A stretch of DNA of 64,000 bases, from NCBI GenBank assembly GCA_030432025.1, contig JAUIIA010000004.1:186001-250000 (forward strand). Reading direction: 5' to 3'. Shown here in pieces: positions 28,317 through 37,806 of this stretch. The notes under the pieces are model-generated. The model did not search any database. It was not told the origin of the DNA and saw only the letters and a program-made list of their open reading frames with translations. Made by a program: the position numbers and the translations under genes. This stretch comes from Alphaproteobacteria bacterium (GTDB taxonomy: Bacteria > Pseudomonadota > Alphaproteobacteria > Micavibrionales > Micavibrionaceae). Position 1 is the first letter of the stretch; every line of letters begins with the position of its first letter.

Positions 28317-31300
28317 TTAAGAGGCGGTTTGGCTTTCACCCGAGACGATGCCCAGTCTCTGGGGTAGCATTTTGATATCTTCCAAAATCATCACCAAGTT
28401 CGGGATCAGGATCAGAATGATTACGGTGGCAAAGATGATCCCCGTTGCCAGAGAAATAACCATTGGTATAAGGAATTGCGCCTGCAAGCTGGTTTCCAGC
28501 AAAACGGGCAGTAATCCCAAGCTTGTCGTAGCCGTAGTCAGCAGGATTGGACGGAAACGACGTTTAATGGATGATATTGCGGCTTCGTATGTGTGTAGAC
28601 CGTCTTGCACCTTTTTATTGTAATAGTCCATCAACACAACACTGTCATTCACGACCACACCCGTAAGGGCGACGATACCGAACATAGAAATAAAGGTGAG
28701 GTCATGGCCCAAAAAGTAATGGCCCCAAATAGCGCCGATGACGCCAAAAGGAATAGCGGTCATAATCAATATCGGCTGTATGTAGCTTCGTAATTGTGCG
28801 CCGAGTAAGACGTAAATTAATAGTAATGCAATCGCCATATTCCGCCCCAGACTTGCCATGTCTTCGGCTTGCTCTCGGGTTTGTCCCTCGTAGCTATAGC
28901 TTAGGCCGGAGTAACGTTCTTTGAGTTGTGGCAGGATGTCTGTGTTCAGTATTTCGATCACGTCGTTGGGGGTCGTAACCGCGTAATCTACATCGGAGGT
29001 TACACTCACGATGCGGCGACCGTTTACACTTTCAATGGATGAATATCCTGTTTGTCGGCGAATGTCGGCAACTTCGTTAAGGGGCACTTCGGACCCGTCG
29101 GCAAGGCGTATGCGCGTATTGGCCAGTGTGCCGATATTTTCACGATCCTCTTTCGGGTAGCGGACATAGACAATCATCTCCGAACGGCCGCGCTGGAAAC
29201 GCTGGGACTCCAATCCGAAAAACGCATATCGAAGTTGTCTGCCCAACTCACCGGGGGTCAGGCCGACGGCCAAACCTTCATCGGTAAGCTCAAAAACATA
29301 CTCGGTTTTACCGGGGTCAAAACTGTCAGAGACTTCCTTGGTGCCTTCGATTCTTTCGATTTCGCGCTTAAGGGTGTCGGCGGCTTCTATCAGCGTGTCT
29401 TCATTGGCGTGGGTAAGCTCTATATCGATATCCGCCTCATTATGGATCAGTGAGCTTTGATATTCGACTTCTTCCACGTTTGGCAGCTCTCCGACACGTT
29501 CACGGATCATGGTTTCGATTTCAGATGCCGAGCTGGTGCGGAAGTCGGAGGAGACAAGCTGGATTTTCAGCTGGCCGATATTGCTGGAGATGTTGTTGCG
29601 TGATCCCTGAACAGGGTTTGCATCCTGTGAAATCTGGCCGATGCTCAAGGATAGGCTTTTAGAGATGCTGTAATCTTCCGGGCTGTTCTCTTCCAAAACC
29701 TCAATGGTTTTTCCTTCGATGAAGAGCAGTGTTTCTTGCGTGGTTTCGAACGGTGTCCCTTCGGGCATGGTAACGCTGATTGTGACCTCGTCCCCTTCGA
29801 TTTGCGGGAAGAAGATAAAGCGGATATTTCCGGTTTTGACCATCGCGCCCGTGAAGATCGCCAGAGCGAGGAACAGCGCGACAGTTGCATAGCGCCAGCT
29901 GATGCAGAATCTGGCGATAGGTTCGATCACTTTTTCAATGAAGTTATGTAAGCCGTCGGCGAATTTATTCCGCATGGTCCGCATCACCCCTTTGCTCCAA
30001 CGGTTTGATTTGGAGAGGTGGGAGGGAAGAATGAAATACGCCTCCAGCAGTGAGATAAAGAGGATAGAGATCACGACAACCGGGATCACCATAATGATCT
30101 GTCCCAATGTGCCCGTACTAAAAATCAGCGGGGCAAAGGCCGCCATTGTGGTTGTGACCCCGACTGTTACGGGGGCGAGAACGTGGCTAACACCTTTTAA
30201 CACAGCGTTTTTGTCATCCCTGTCTTTTTCCTGCGCGTCATAAATGCTTTCACCAATAATGATGGCGTCATCAACGACGATCCCCAAAACGACGATCAAG
30301 GCAAAGAGTGTGATCATATTCATACTGAAGCCGAGCAGGTTCAAGATGAGCATGCCGCCGAGGAACGAAATCGGGATGGCGGCGCTGGTCCAGAATGCGA
30401 GTTTCAAATCGAGGAACAGGAGCAGGATCAGGAACACCAGCATAAAGCCGAGGATCGCATTACGCATCATCAGGCTGATACGTTCTTTGAGGATGATTGT
30501 CTGGTCTTGCTGGATGGACAGGCTCAAACCCGTGGGCAATTCGACTTCCTGTAAATATTCTTTAATGGCGTTAGCTGCGGTCAGGGTGTCGTCCGTCTCA
30601 TTCCGCGAGACATCAATGAACGCTGCAGGCTCGCCGTTAAACTTGCTGATCAAATTCACGTCCTCAAAACCATCCACCACCTTGCCGATATCCCCGAGGC
30701 GGAGCTTTGTACCATCGGGCAGGGTGCGTATGACAATGCTTTCGAATTCCGAACCGATGTAGCGGCGTTCCTGAATGCGGAGCAGGATATCGCCTTGTGA
30801 TGATTCAACGGTCCCCGCAGGAACGTCGAGCGAGAACTGGTTAATCGCGTTGCCGACATCTTGTAAGGTCAGGCCATAGCGGCGCAATGTATCTTCGGCA
30901 ATCTCGACGGAAATCTCGTAATCGCGGATGCCGCGCAAAGATGTCTTGGCGACACCGTCCATTAATCGGAGTTCATCTTCAATCGTCTCTGCCCAGTATT
31001 TGAGGATTTCTTCCGAAACCTCTCCATGAATGGCCAGATTCATGACTCCCGGTGTAACTTTGATTTTTGTGATTTTCGGACGCTCGGCATCTTCGGGCGG
31101 GAACTCGACCAACGCGTTTACGGCCGTTTCAACATCGTTATAGACATCGTCGGCATTGGCGAAATCTTCGAGTTCGACATTTACGACGCCGTAACCTTCG
31201 GATGCTGATGCGGAAATACGGTCGACACCCTGGATGCCGATCAAGGCTTCTTCAACACGGTTTGTAATGGAGTCGGCGACTTCGTACGGTGTGGCCCCCG

Positions 31301-31490
31301 GATAGGCAACGGTTACGACGACCAAGCGAGGGTCGATTTGTGGAAAGGTTTCTGTACGCATATTGGTCATGCTGGCGAAACCACCAACGATAAAAAGCAT
31401 CATAAGAATATTGGCGGCGACATGGTTATTCGCGAACCAACTAATGAGGCCGTTCAGGAATGAAGGCCCTTCTGTATGAATGCCGGTCAT
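28317..31490 (-). CDS. RND efflux pump inner-membrane transporter
   Basis: 1057 residues of the AcrB/MexF-like HAE family, with two repeats of six membrane segments and large periplasmic loops. Recognisable pieces are 'NHVAANILMMLFIVGG' at the N-terminus, 'ETFPQIDPRLVVVTVAYPGATPYEVAD', 'VVLGIVVDDAIIIGESIYD' with the paired Asp of membrane segment 4, and 'LTGVVVNDSVVLMDYYNKK'. It is the last gene of the operon and overlaps the adaptor gene by 4 bp (ATGA). It converges on the TonB receptor gene with 1 bp between them. Substrate unknown. Confidence 0.93.
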   Translation of the reverse strand: MTGIHTEGPSFLNGLISWFANNHVAANILMMLFIVGGFASMTNMRTETFPQIDPRLVVVTVAYPGATPYEVADSITNRVEEALIGIQGVDRISASASEGYGVVNVELEDFANADDVYNDVETAVNALVEFPPEDAERPKITKIKVTPGVMNLAIHGEVSEEILKYWAETIEDELRLMDGVAKTSLRGIRDYEISVEIAEDTLRRYGLTLQDVGNAINQFSLDVPAGTVESSQGDILLRIQERRYIGSEFESIVIRTLPDGTKLRLGDIGKVVDGFEDVNLISKFNGEPAAFIDVSRNETDDTLTAANAIKEYLQEVELPTGLSLSIQQDQTIILKERISLMMRNAILGFMLVFLILLLFLDLKLAFWTSAAIPISFLGGMLILNLLGFSMNMITLFALIVVLGIVVDDAIIIGESIYDAQEKDRDDKNAVLKGVSHVLAPVTVGVTTTMAAFAPLIFSTGTLGQIIMVIPVVVISILFISLLEAYFILPSHLSKSNRWSKGVMRTMRNKFADGLHNFIEKVIEPIARFCISWRYATVALFLALAIFTGAMVKTGNIRFIFFPQIEGDEVTISVTMPEGTPFETTQETLLFIEGKTIEVLEENSPEDYSISKSLSLSIGQISQDANPVQGSRNNISSNIGQLKIQLVSSDFRTSSASEIETMIRERVGELPNVEEVEYQSSLIHNEADIDIELTHANEDTLIEAADTLKREIERIEGTKEVSDSFDPGKTEYVFELTDEGLAVGLTPGELGRQLRYAFFGLESQRFQRGRSEMIVYVRYPKEDRENIGTLANTRIRLADGSEVPLNEVADIRRQTGYSSIESVNGRRIVSVTSDVDYAVTTPNDVIEILNTDILPQLKERYSGLSYSYEGQTREQAEDMASLGRNMAIALLLIYVLLGAQLRSYIQPILIMTAIPFGVIGAIWGHYFLGHDLTFISMFGIVALTGVVVNDSVVLMDYYNKKVQDGLHTYEAAISSIKRRFRPILLTTATTSLGLLPVLLETSLQAQFLIPMVISLATGIIFATVIILILIPNLVMILEDIKMLPQRLGIVSGESQTAS

Positions 31491-32641
31491 CGTGCTTCGC
31501 TTTCTGTTTCTTCGACAGTGCGCGCTTTCATGCCGTCGGTTGCGCCCGATACACGGCTGATTACGATGTTGGGGGTGTCGCCGAGATTTTTAACGGCGAC
31601 CGTATCGTTGTCGGCATATGCAATATCAGGTTCGATCGCGTGTAATTGATCATTTTCATCCAGAATCCAGATCACGCCCTCTTTTTGTAGTGCGGAGGCA
31701 GGCACGACAGTGATGTTGGCCAGTTGTGGCCCTTGTACTTTGACGTCGACAAACATACCGGGAAGCAGGGTTGCGGCTTCATCCTTTACGCCAAAGCTGA
31801 CGGGGGCAAAGCGCGTTTGCGGATCAAGAGACGAAATACCGCGCTTAAGGAAGCCGTCATAGGATTTGCTGAGACCCTGCTGTGAGGCGATGATCTCCAC
31901 GGCCGGATTTTGGGAAGCGAACAGCCATTGCAGTTGTTGGTCTTCGAGCGTAGAGCGGACCTCAATCGCGTCGGGGTTGAAGACTTCACCATAGCTTTGC
32001 CCCGAAGTCACAAATTGCCCGACTTCAATGTTCGAACTTATAACCCGTCCTGCGTGCGGCAGGCTGTATTTCGTACGTTGCAGATCCAGTTCCGCGTTTT
32101 TAAGTTGGGCTTTCGCTGCTTTCAGGGCGGCCCATGCCTCGTCCTTTTGCGGACGGCGGGCGACCAGCCACGGGACTTTTTTGTCGGGGTTGAGCATTTT
32201 CCATTCGCGTGTGGCGGCTTCGGTTTCTGCTTCGGCGATGTTGTATGCGGTGCGGGCTTGGGCGACGGCACTTTGTAAACGCTCAAGTTCCAGCTCGAAG
32301 TCCAAAGGTTCGACTTCAAACAGCACTTCATCGGCTTCGAATTCACCGCCTTCGAAGAATTGATCATTCACGGCGACAATGCGGCCGCTGACTTGCGGGA
32401 CGACATTGATGCGTGCGCGGGCATCGACCAAACCCGTTGTTTTGAAGCTGATCTGATAGGGGCCGGGCTCGATAGTTTCTGTTTCAACGAACAGCACACG
32501 GTCAGCAGTGTCGCTTTCTTTCGGAATGGCGCGTTCGGTTTCCAGAGCGGCGGATGCCAAAAACGATCCGGCGACAAAGGCGATGACCAAGGCAAGCTGG
32601 ATCAAGCCTTTGATTTTATCTGTGCTGGTTTCCTCGCTCAT
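31487..32641 (-). CDS. RND efflux periplasmic adaptor (membrane fusion protein)
   Basis: 384 residues. One N-terminal membrane anchor (about 14-31), then lipoyl-like halves ('VDARARINVVPQVSGRIVAVN' and 'SLPHAGRVISSNIEVGQFV') around a coiled-coil hairpin (about 95-165), then beta-barrel and membrane-proximal domains. This is the HlyD/AcrA-type adaptor that links transporter and outer-membrane channel. It overlaps both neighbours by 4 bp, so the three pump parts are translationally coupled. Confidence 0.92.
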   Translation of the reverse strand: MSEETSTDKIKGLIQLALVIAFVAGSFLASAALETERAIPKESDTADRVLFVETETIEPGPYQISFKTTGLVDARARINVVPQVSGRIVAVNDQFFEGGEFEADEVLFEVEPLDFELELERLQSAVAQARTAYNIAEAETEAATREWKMLNPDKKVPWLVARRPQKDEAWAALKAAKAQLKNAELDLQRTKYSLPHAGRVISSNIEVGQFVTSGQSYGEVFNPDAIEVRSTLEDQQLQWLFASQNPAVEIIASQQGLSKSYDGFLKRGISSLDPQTRFAPVSFGVKDEAATLLPGMFVDVKVQGPQLANITVVPASALQKEGVIWILDENDQLHAIEPDIAYADNDTVAVKNLGDTPNIVISRVSGATDGMKARTVEETESEAR

Positions 32642-34122
32642 AGTTCGACTTCCTCGGTCTCCGTTGTGGCGGCATGCATGTTCGGGCAGGCGGCCATTGT
32701 GTCATTATTGTGTTTTGAAAGCCAGTCCCCGCCGAGCGCCAGATACAGGGCGATGCGGGTGTTCCATTTGACCTGTTGCAGGCGCAGGTAGGCTTGTTCG
32801 GTTACGTAGCGGCGTTGCTGGATATCCAGAAAATCGCTCAAGGAGATCACGCCGCGTTTGTAACGGTCTTCGGCGATTGTTTCAGCGTTTTGTAACGATT
32901 CAGTGGAGACACGCAGGTTTTCAAGCTGCTTGGTTAGTTCTGCTTCAGCTTTCAGGGCCGTTTCCACTTCGCGCATGGCGTTAAGTACGTCTTCGGCGTA
33001 GGCAGCGGCCAGTTCACGGGCTTCGGATTCCTGAACGCGTAGGCTGGAGCGTAAGGCGCCAGCGTTGAATATCGGCACCAGCAGATCGGAAAGGATGGAG
33101 CCCGCGAGTTGGTCGGCTGTGAACAGATTGCTGGTTGCTTCCGTATCGCTAAAGCCGATGGTCGCGCCTAGATTGAGCGTAGGGTACAGGTCAGCAACGG
33201 CCACACCGATATCCGCGTTTGCGGCTTTGACCCGTAATTCCGATGCGCGCAGGTCGGGGCGGCGGTCGAGTAAGGATGCAGGCACACATACGGCTACATC
33301 AACCGGCGGCGGTAGAACGGGGAAGTCGGCAACAAGCGGGTTGGTTGTCCCCGGCGGCTGGCCGAGCAATACATCCAGATTGTAAATCTCTTCGGATAGC
33401 AGGCGTTCGAATTCATGTACGTCGGCCTGTACGGAGGCGTAGTTCTCGCGGGCGAGGAAGACATCACTGGCGCCGACGCTTTGTGCGCCCAGCTCGTATC
33501 GTTGCTCAACGAGCGTATAGAATCTTTCCCTGTTCTCTACATTTTGTTCGGCCAGATCACGCAGAGCGGCTGTTACGGCGATGGCTACGCGGCGCTGGAG
33601 GACTTCGGCGATCAGGCTGTGGGCGAGGGCCTCATGGTCATAAAGCGTGGCTTTGAAGGAAGAACGCGCGGATTCCGTTGAGCGGCGGATGCGGCCAAAC
33701 AAATCAACTTCCCAGGATGCCTCTAACCCGACATCGAAGCTGTTGGTGTAAATGCGATCGCTGGTCAGCAAGCCATTACTGAAAGAGCTGCCGGGAGTGA
33801 AGCGGCGCGATGCGCCTGCGGTTCCGTTTACGCTGGGGAAGAGGGCGCTTTGTTCAATGTCTGCACGTTCAGCGGCTTGAATAACCCGTTCACCGGCTTG
33901 TTGAAGGGAGAGGTTTTCGGCGAGGAGCTGATCGACATAACTGTCGAGCAATGGATCGTCGATACGTGTCCACCATGCGGCCATGCTTTGCGGGTCTTCC
34001 GGTTGCGTGGCCTTATTCAGGAAATCACCTTGCGATGCGGATGTGAGCGGGCGCATGAAGTCCGGCCCGAGCGTGCAGGCCGAAAGCATAAAGAGCATCA
34101 GTACCGGTATGTAATATCGCAA
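32638..34122 (-). CDS. Outer-membrane efflux lipoprotein (NodT/OprM type)
   Basis: 494 residues. Lipoprotein signal with Cys at the lipobox (LSACTLGPDF). The two-repeat outer-membrane factor pattern is clear: 'WWTRIDDPLLDSYVDQLLAENLSL' style start, 'LLDRRPDLRASELRVKAANADIGVA' and 'DRYKRGVISLSDFLDIQQRRY'. It is the first gene of the efflux operon, followed by adaptor and transporter. The upstream region contains an inverted repeat that may be an operator. Confidence 0.93.
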   Translation of the reverse strand: MRYYIPVLMLFMLSACTLGPDFMRPLTSASQGDFLNKATQPEDPQSMAAWWTRIDDPLLDSYVDQLLAENLSLQQAGERVIQAAERADIEQSALFPSVNGTAGASRRFTPGSSFSNGLLTSDRIYTNSFDVGLEASWEVDLFGRIRRSTESARSSFKATLYDHEALAHSLIAEVLQRRVAIAVTAALRDLAEQNVENRERFYTLVEQRYELGAQSVGASDVFLARENYASVQADVHEFERLLSEEIYNLDVLLGQPPGTTNPLVADFPVLPPPVDVAVCVPASLLDRRPDLRASELRVKAANADIGVAVADLYPTLNLGATIGFSDTEATSNLFTADQLAGSILSDLLVPIFNAGALRSSLRVQESEARELAAAYAEDVLNAMREVETALKAEAELTKQLENLRVSTESLQNAETIAEDRYKRGVISLSDFLDIQQRRYVTEQAYLRLQQVKWNTRIALYLALGGDWLSKHNNDTMAACPNMHAATTETEEVEL

Positions 34123-34152
34123 ATGAGGGCTTCCCTAAATTTCGTTCTCATT

Positions 34153-34192
34153 ACGCAATTTGCGTGCCATTGGTTTATAGTACGAATGGCAC
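34153..34192 (-). promoter_or_regulatory. Inverted repeats upstream of the efflux operon (possible operator)
   Basis: Two adjacent dyads: ACGCAATTTGCGT (34153-34165) and GTGCCATT (34164-34171) with AATGGCAC (34185-34192), spaced by 13 nt. On the reverse strand the spacer holds TACTATAAA, which resembles a -10 element; no good -35 is visible. The site lies about 30-70 bp upstream of the efflux gene start, a normal place for a repressor operator. No regulator gene is adjacent. Confidence 0.4.
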
Positions 34193-34242
34193 CTATATTT
34201 CCGTCGCGTAATATATGACAAGCCCTTCAGAATGAGAAGCAC

Positions 34243-34707
34243 TTATCCGCGACCGCGATAATTCGCAACGTTCTGTTCCGGTATCCAAACACCTTTCGGT
34301 GCTTCACCTGTCTGGTAGAAAATATCGATCGGCATGCCGCCACGCGGGTACCAGTATCCGCCCAGTCGAAGCCATTTCGCCTCGGTTACAGATACGATGC
34401 GTTTTGCAATATTAACCGTACATGCCTCATGAAAATCACCGTGGTTACGGAAGGATGTAAGGAACAATTTGAGTGATTTGCTTTCCACTAACCAGTCGCC
34501 GGGAATGTAGTCCAGCACCAGATGCGCGAAGTCAGGTTGCCCCGTCAGTGGACACAGCGAAGTAAACTCCGGTGCGGTAAATCTTACCGTGTAGTCGGAA
34601 TCTTTGTGCGGGTTGGGCACACGTTCCAGAACCGCTTCGTCGGGACTGTTCGGGGTTTTTGTTTCACCGCCCAGTTGGGTCAGGTTTTGGTAAATATCTT
34701 CACTCAT
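34243..34707 (-). CDS. queF: NADPH-dependent preQ0 reductase
   Basis: Reduces 7-cyano-7-deazaguanine (preQ0) to preQ1 in queuosine biosynthesis. It has 154 residues, the short single-domain type. The catalytic Cys is C52 in '[13 protein letters not shown]', followed by D59, and the family motif is '[20 protein letters not shown]'. It is the last gene of the que operon, 3 bp after queE. Confidence 0.95.
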   Translation of the reverse strand: MSEDIYQNLTQLGGETKTPNSPDEAVLERVPNPHKDSDYTVRFTAPEFTSLCPLTGQPDFAHLVLDYIPGDWLVESKSLKLFLTSFRNHGDFHEACTVNIAKRIVSVTEAKWLRLGGYWYPRGGMPIDIFYQTGEAPKGVWIPEQNVANYRGRG

Positions 34708-34710
34708 TGC

Positions 34711-35409
34711 TTATACTCCTTTTTGATTGCCCCAGAGCATGACATGCAGTTGGGGGAGGACATGGGCATTGTGCCAGTTGTCATTGGTTACGCGTTCGGC
34801 CAACCAGAGCAGGCGTTTGTTTAGCCCATCCATATCGGGTGCGCCGTCGACGCTATGGTTGCCGGGTTGAAGGTATAGCGGTAGATCAGGATGGCGTGCT
34901 GCCGCGTCTTGGGCATAGGCATAGTCCGCGTCATCAAATATAACGATTTTCATTACTGTACGTGTTTTTGATCCTGCGGCTTTCACGCATTCATCAAATA
35001 CCTCCCAGTCAGTTTCATGACTGCTGGATGGGGGTTTGGGGCTAAGCGTCAGGGTATCCAGTTCCGCGAACCAGTCTTTGGCAATCGAGCCTTGGGTTTC
35101 CAGCGCGAATTGATAGCCCTTTTCATGGCCCAGATTAATGAGGTCGCCAAGTGGCTGGATGGCGGGGTTTCCCCCGGACAATGAGACCATCAGCGGCTTG
35201 CCGTTCGAGAGCTTTTCAACTTTGTCCATGATGTCTTCCGCACTCATCGGTTTCCATTCATGGCGAAATTCGCTGTCCACGGCATGCAGTGTGTCGCACC
35301 AGCTACAACGGTAATCGCAGCCGCCTGTGCGCACGAACACGGTTGGTTGGCCGATCAGTGCGCCTTCGCCCTGAATGGTTGGTCCGAATATCTCAGAGAT
35401 GCGTATCAT
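34711..35409 (-). CDS. queE: 7-carboxy-7-deazaguanine synthase
   Basis: Radical-SAM enzyme that contracts the ring of carboxytetrahydropterin to carboxy-deazaguanine. It has 232 residues. The cluster motif is Cx3Cx2C in '[12 protein letters not shown]'. The N-terminal '[22 protein letters not shown]' and '[13 protein letters not shown]' (GGxP-type) are typical of QueE. It overlaps queD by 4 bp. Confidence 0.94.
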   Translation of the reverse strand: MIRISEIFGPTIQGEGALIGQPTVFVRTGGCDYRCSWCDTLHAVDSEFRHEWKPMSAEDIMDKVEKLSNGKPLMVSLSGGNPAIQPLGDLINLGHEKGYQFALETQGSIAKDWFAELDTLTLSPKPPSSSHETDWEVFDECVKAAGSKTRTVMKIVIFDDADYAYAQDAAARHPDLPLYLQPGNHSVDGAPDMDGLNKRLLWLAERVTNDNWHNAHVLPQLHVMLWGNQKGV

Positions 35410-35762
35410 GGGCGGTAAGTGGCCAGTGTTTTTGGCGTTTCTTTTACGGAAACGGATGAAACTTCCGGCCAGCGAGACTTACACCAGTCATAGAAATGTT
35501 TGGCGATGTTTTCGGCGGAGGTGTTGTCCTTGCCTAATACGTCGTTGAGGTGACGGTGATCGATTTTGTCATCGATATAGCGTTTCAGTTCATCCAGCTC
35601 GCGGTAATCACGGACAAATCCGCTGTCATTCAGTGTTTCGGATTGCAGTTCGACAATCACAATATAGTTATGGCCATGCAGGCGGGAGCATGGGTGATCG
35701 TCATCCAGTCCGTAAAGCACATGGGATGCGGAGAAATGATATTCTTTGGAGATTGTGAACAT
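35406..35762 (-). CDS. queD: 6-carboxy-5,6,7,8-tetrahydropterin synthase
   Basis: Converts dihydroneopterin triphosphate to carboxytetrahydropterin. It has 118 residues. Zinc-binding His residues are seen in 'HFSASH' and 'LHGHNY', with the active-site Cys in 'HPCSRLHGH' and the 'HRHLND' motif. It starts 1 bp inside the queC stop codon and overlaps queE by 4 bp. Confidence 0.94.
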   Translation of the reverse strand: MFTISKEYHFSASHVLYGLDDDHPCSRLHGHNYIVIVELQSETLNDSGFVRDYRELDELKRYIDDKIDHRHLNDVLGKDNTSAENIAKHFYDWCKSRWPEVSSVSVKETPKTLATYRP

Positions 35763-36469
35763 TATGCCGCGCCCGCTTTTTTGATTGTTTCGCGCCAGAA
35801 GCTGTCGTCTTCGTATAGTGTCGGGTCTTTGACGCCTGCCAAATCAAACGCTTCACGGCGCTCGACGCATGTGCCGCATGTGCCGCAGTGAATGTCACCA
35901 CCCTTGTAGCAAGACCATGTTTCCTCCAGAGGAACATCGTATTTGGCGGCATCGCTTGCGATGTCGGTTTTGGTTTTATCGGCGTATGGCGTGAAAAGCT
36001 CGATTTCGGCTACATCTTCCAGTGCATGCCCTTGCATGGTGGCAAAGCTTTTCAGGAAGTCGGGGCGGCAGTCAGGGTAGATGAAGTGGTCGCCGCCATG
36101 GACGGCAGTACCAACCGCTTCGTCGCCATTCGAGCATGCCATGCCGTACGCAATGGCCAGCATGATGGCGTTACGGTTGGGCACAATGGTGAGCTTCATG
36201 GACTCTTCGGCGTAATGGCCGTCAGGCACATCTACATCATCGGTTAGGGCTGAACCTGTAAGGGCTTTGCCGACAGCCGAAATATCAACGATATGATGCG
36301 GAACGCCTAAACGGTCTGCGCATGCCTTGGCATAGCTGAGTTCTTTCTTGTGGCGTTGGCCGTAATCAAAGGATACGAGGCGGGTTAATGTACGGTTTTC
36401 GTCAGCGGCAACTTTATGCGCCAAAGTAACGGAATCCAGCCCGCCGGAGCAGATTATCAGTGTTTTCAT
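35762..36469 (-). CDS. queC: 7-cyano-7-deazaguanine synthase
   Basis: ATP-dependent enzyme that makes preQ0 from carboxy-deazaguanine and ammonia. It has 235 residues. The PP-loop is 'SGGLDSVTL' near the N-terminus, and the C-terminal zinc site is 'CGTCGTCVERREAF' with the preceding 'CYKGGDIH'. I chose the ATG at 36469 because it directly precedes 'KTLIICSGGLDS' and has AAGGA at good spacing. A longer frame to 36541 would run through the riboswitch. It is the first gene of queCDEF. Confidence 0.95.
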   Translation of the reverse strand: MKTLIICSGGLDSVTLAHKVAADENRTLTRLVSFDYGQRHKKELSYAKACADRLGVPHHIVDISAVGKALTGSALTDDVDVPDGHYAEESMKLTIVPNRNAIMLAIAYGMACSNGDEAVGTAVHGGDHFIYPDCRPDFLKSFATMQGHALEDVAEIELFTPYADKTKTDIASDAAKYDVPLEETWSCYKGGDIHCGTCGTCVERREAFDLAGVKDPTLYEDDSFWRETIKKAGAA

Positions 36470-36471
36470 GT

Positions 36472-36521
36472 CTAATCCTTGTTTTCTCTGTAAAGCCGGG
36501 TAGGAATTCTGCGACCGGCTA
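36472..36521 (-). promoter_or_regulatory. preQ1-I riboswitch upstream of queC
   Basis: On the reverse strand, AGCCGG and CCGGCT form stem P1 around the loop TCGCAGAATTCCTAC. An A-rich tail (ACAGAGAAAACAAGGA) follows that can pair back into the loop and contains the queC ribosome binding site. The GGTCGCA, CCTACCCGG and AAAACAAGGA blocks match what I know of the proteobacterial (type 2) preQ1-I class. Binding of preQ1 would hide the ribosome binding site and reduce queCDEF translation. Confidence 0.75.
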
Positions 36522-36577
36522 CTCATAATTGAGTGGGGCACGTATAACAGTCATGATATTGAAAAGGCAAGAAAATT

Positions 36578-37453
36578 CTATGTTATATAGACGTCGTATA
36601 TGTCTTTGCGTGTGTTTTGCAGGCGCTTAATTTGCTCGTTGCTCATGCTCATGAAGCCTGTTGAGAGGGCATCGGCCATGGTGGCCGTGTTTGCGCGAAC
36701 AGAAATTGTTTTGTGCGTGCGGGCCGCTTTTCCCGTTTTGGGATCGTATATATGCGGACTGCCTGTATTCGGACTATGTAGGGCTGATGTTGCGAGAGCT
36801 TGATCTATTAGTGGGATGGCATCTTGTTGTTGGTCGGGTTTGAGTAGCCATGGGCGGCCCTCAGGATGGGCGCCGATTGCACGCTTTTCACCGAGTTCGA
36901 CCAGAACATTCGATAGGCCTTCTTGTCTCAATAGGTTGGTGATGCGATCAGTGATGTATCCTTGCGCGATGCCGTTGAGTGTGATGCCTATGTTTGGTTT
37001 TATGAAGCGGATGCTGTCGCCGATTTCAAGGTTGCTCATGCTCACCAAGGTGAGGTCGCTTTGACCGTCTTCCAGCGCTTTGACTGTAATATCGAAAGCG
37101 CCGTCGGTAAGCTGGTTATAAGTTTTTGCAGATTTGAGTATTTCCAGCATTTCGGGGGACGGGTTATTTAACACTCCCTCTTTATTAAGGCGGGAGAGCT
37201 CGGAATGACTATCGTAAAGGGTGAAGATGTTTTCCAGTCGTTTGATCTCATTCACGCATAGCGCGAAAATTCGCTCTGCGTGCTGTTTGCTGGGGTGTGC
37301 GAGCGTCAGGCTCACGTAAGAACCCAGCAAAATGCCATTCCATCGGTGCAAAGGCAGGCTTGCAAAGGCTAACCCACAAGGCAGTGTAGATAGTGCGCCG
37401 GCAGTTGCACATATGCTCATAAATCGTCTGCGTGTGAGGGGTGTCTGCGTCAT
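36578..37453 (-). CDS. apbE: FAD:protein FMN transferase (ApbE family)
   Basis: 291 residues with a Tat-like signal (TRRRFM near residue 8, then a hydrophobic stretch). ApbE enzymes attach FMN covalently to Thr/Ser of exported redox proteins. Family pieces: 'SELSRLNKEG', 'GAFDITV', 'ITLNGIAQGYITDRI', 'NVLVELGEKRAIG' and 'TATMADALSTGFM'. It is the last of four genes starting with a porin, and overlaps the PepSY-type gene by 4 bp. Its likely substrate is the FMN-binding protein two genes upstream (residues about 145-153 of that protein). Confidence 0.9.
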   Translation of the reverse strand: MTQTPLTRRRFMSICATAGALSTLPCGLAFASLPLHRWNGILLGSYVSLTLAHPSKQHAERIFALCVNEIKRLENIFTLYDSHSELSRLNKEGVLNNPSPEMLEILKSAKTYNQLTDGAFDITVKALEDGQSDLTLVSMSNLEIGDSIRFIKPNIGITLNGIAQGYITDRITNLLRQEGLSNVLVELGEKRAIGAHPEGRPWLLKPDQQQDAIPLIDQALATSALHSPNTGSPHIYDPKTGKAARTHKTISVRANTATMADALSTGFMSMSNEQIKRLQNTRKDIYDVYIT

Positions 37454-37806
37454 CCTTTTTTCCGTCGGTAAAGGTTGTATAACCCGCTGAGTGTCAGGAA
37501 AATCATGGCGATTGCCGATAAATCGGACAACAGCGTTCCGGGGATGCCGAAGAGTTTCCCTGTATGCAGGTCGAGGATGAATTTTTCCAGATTGATGCCT
37601 TTACCCCGCAGCTCTTCCTCAACATTCATATTATAGGCTTCGAGAATGACGGGCTGATCCAGATAGACGTGATGCAGGCCAAAGCTGCGGCTGTGGTTCA
37701 GCAGGATGCCCGTAATGCTGAGCCATAGAATGAAAAATGCCGCTATTAAGCCTATGCGCCAATGGAGCATGAATAAAACCGTACGCTTTATTTTCAGGAT
37801 CTTCAT
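37450..37806 (-). CDS. PepSY-associated membrane protein
   Basis: 118 residues with two membrane segments (about 14-34 and 90-112). 'LHWRIGLIAAFFILWLSITGILLNH' and 'DLSAIAMIFLTLSGLYNLYRRKK' are typical of short PepSY-TM proteins, with conserved His residues that could bind heme or quinone. The region between lies in the periplasm. It overlaps ApbE by 4 bp and the FMN-binding gene by 4 bp, so it is likely a membrane partner for electron transfer to the flavoprotein (inference). Confidence 0.8.
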   Translation of the reverse strand: MKILKIKRTVLFMLHWRIGLIAAFFILWLSITGILLNHSRSFGLHHVYLDQPVILEAYNMNVEEELRGKGINLEKFILDLHTGKLFGIPGTLLSDLSAIAMIFLTLSGLYNLYRRKKG

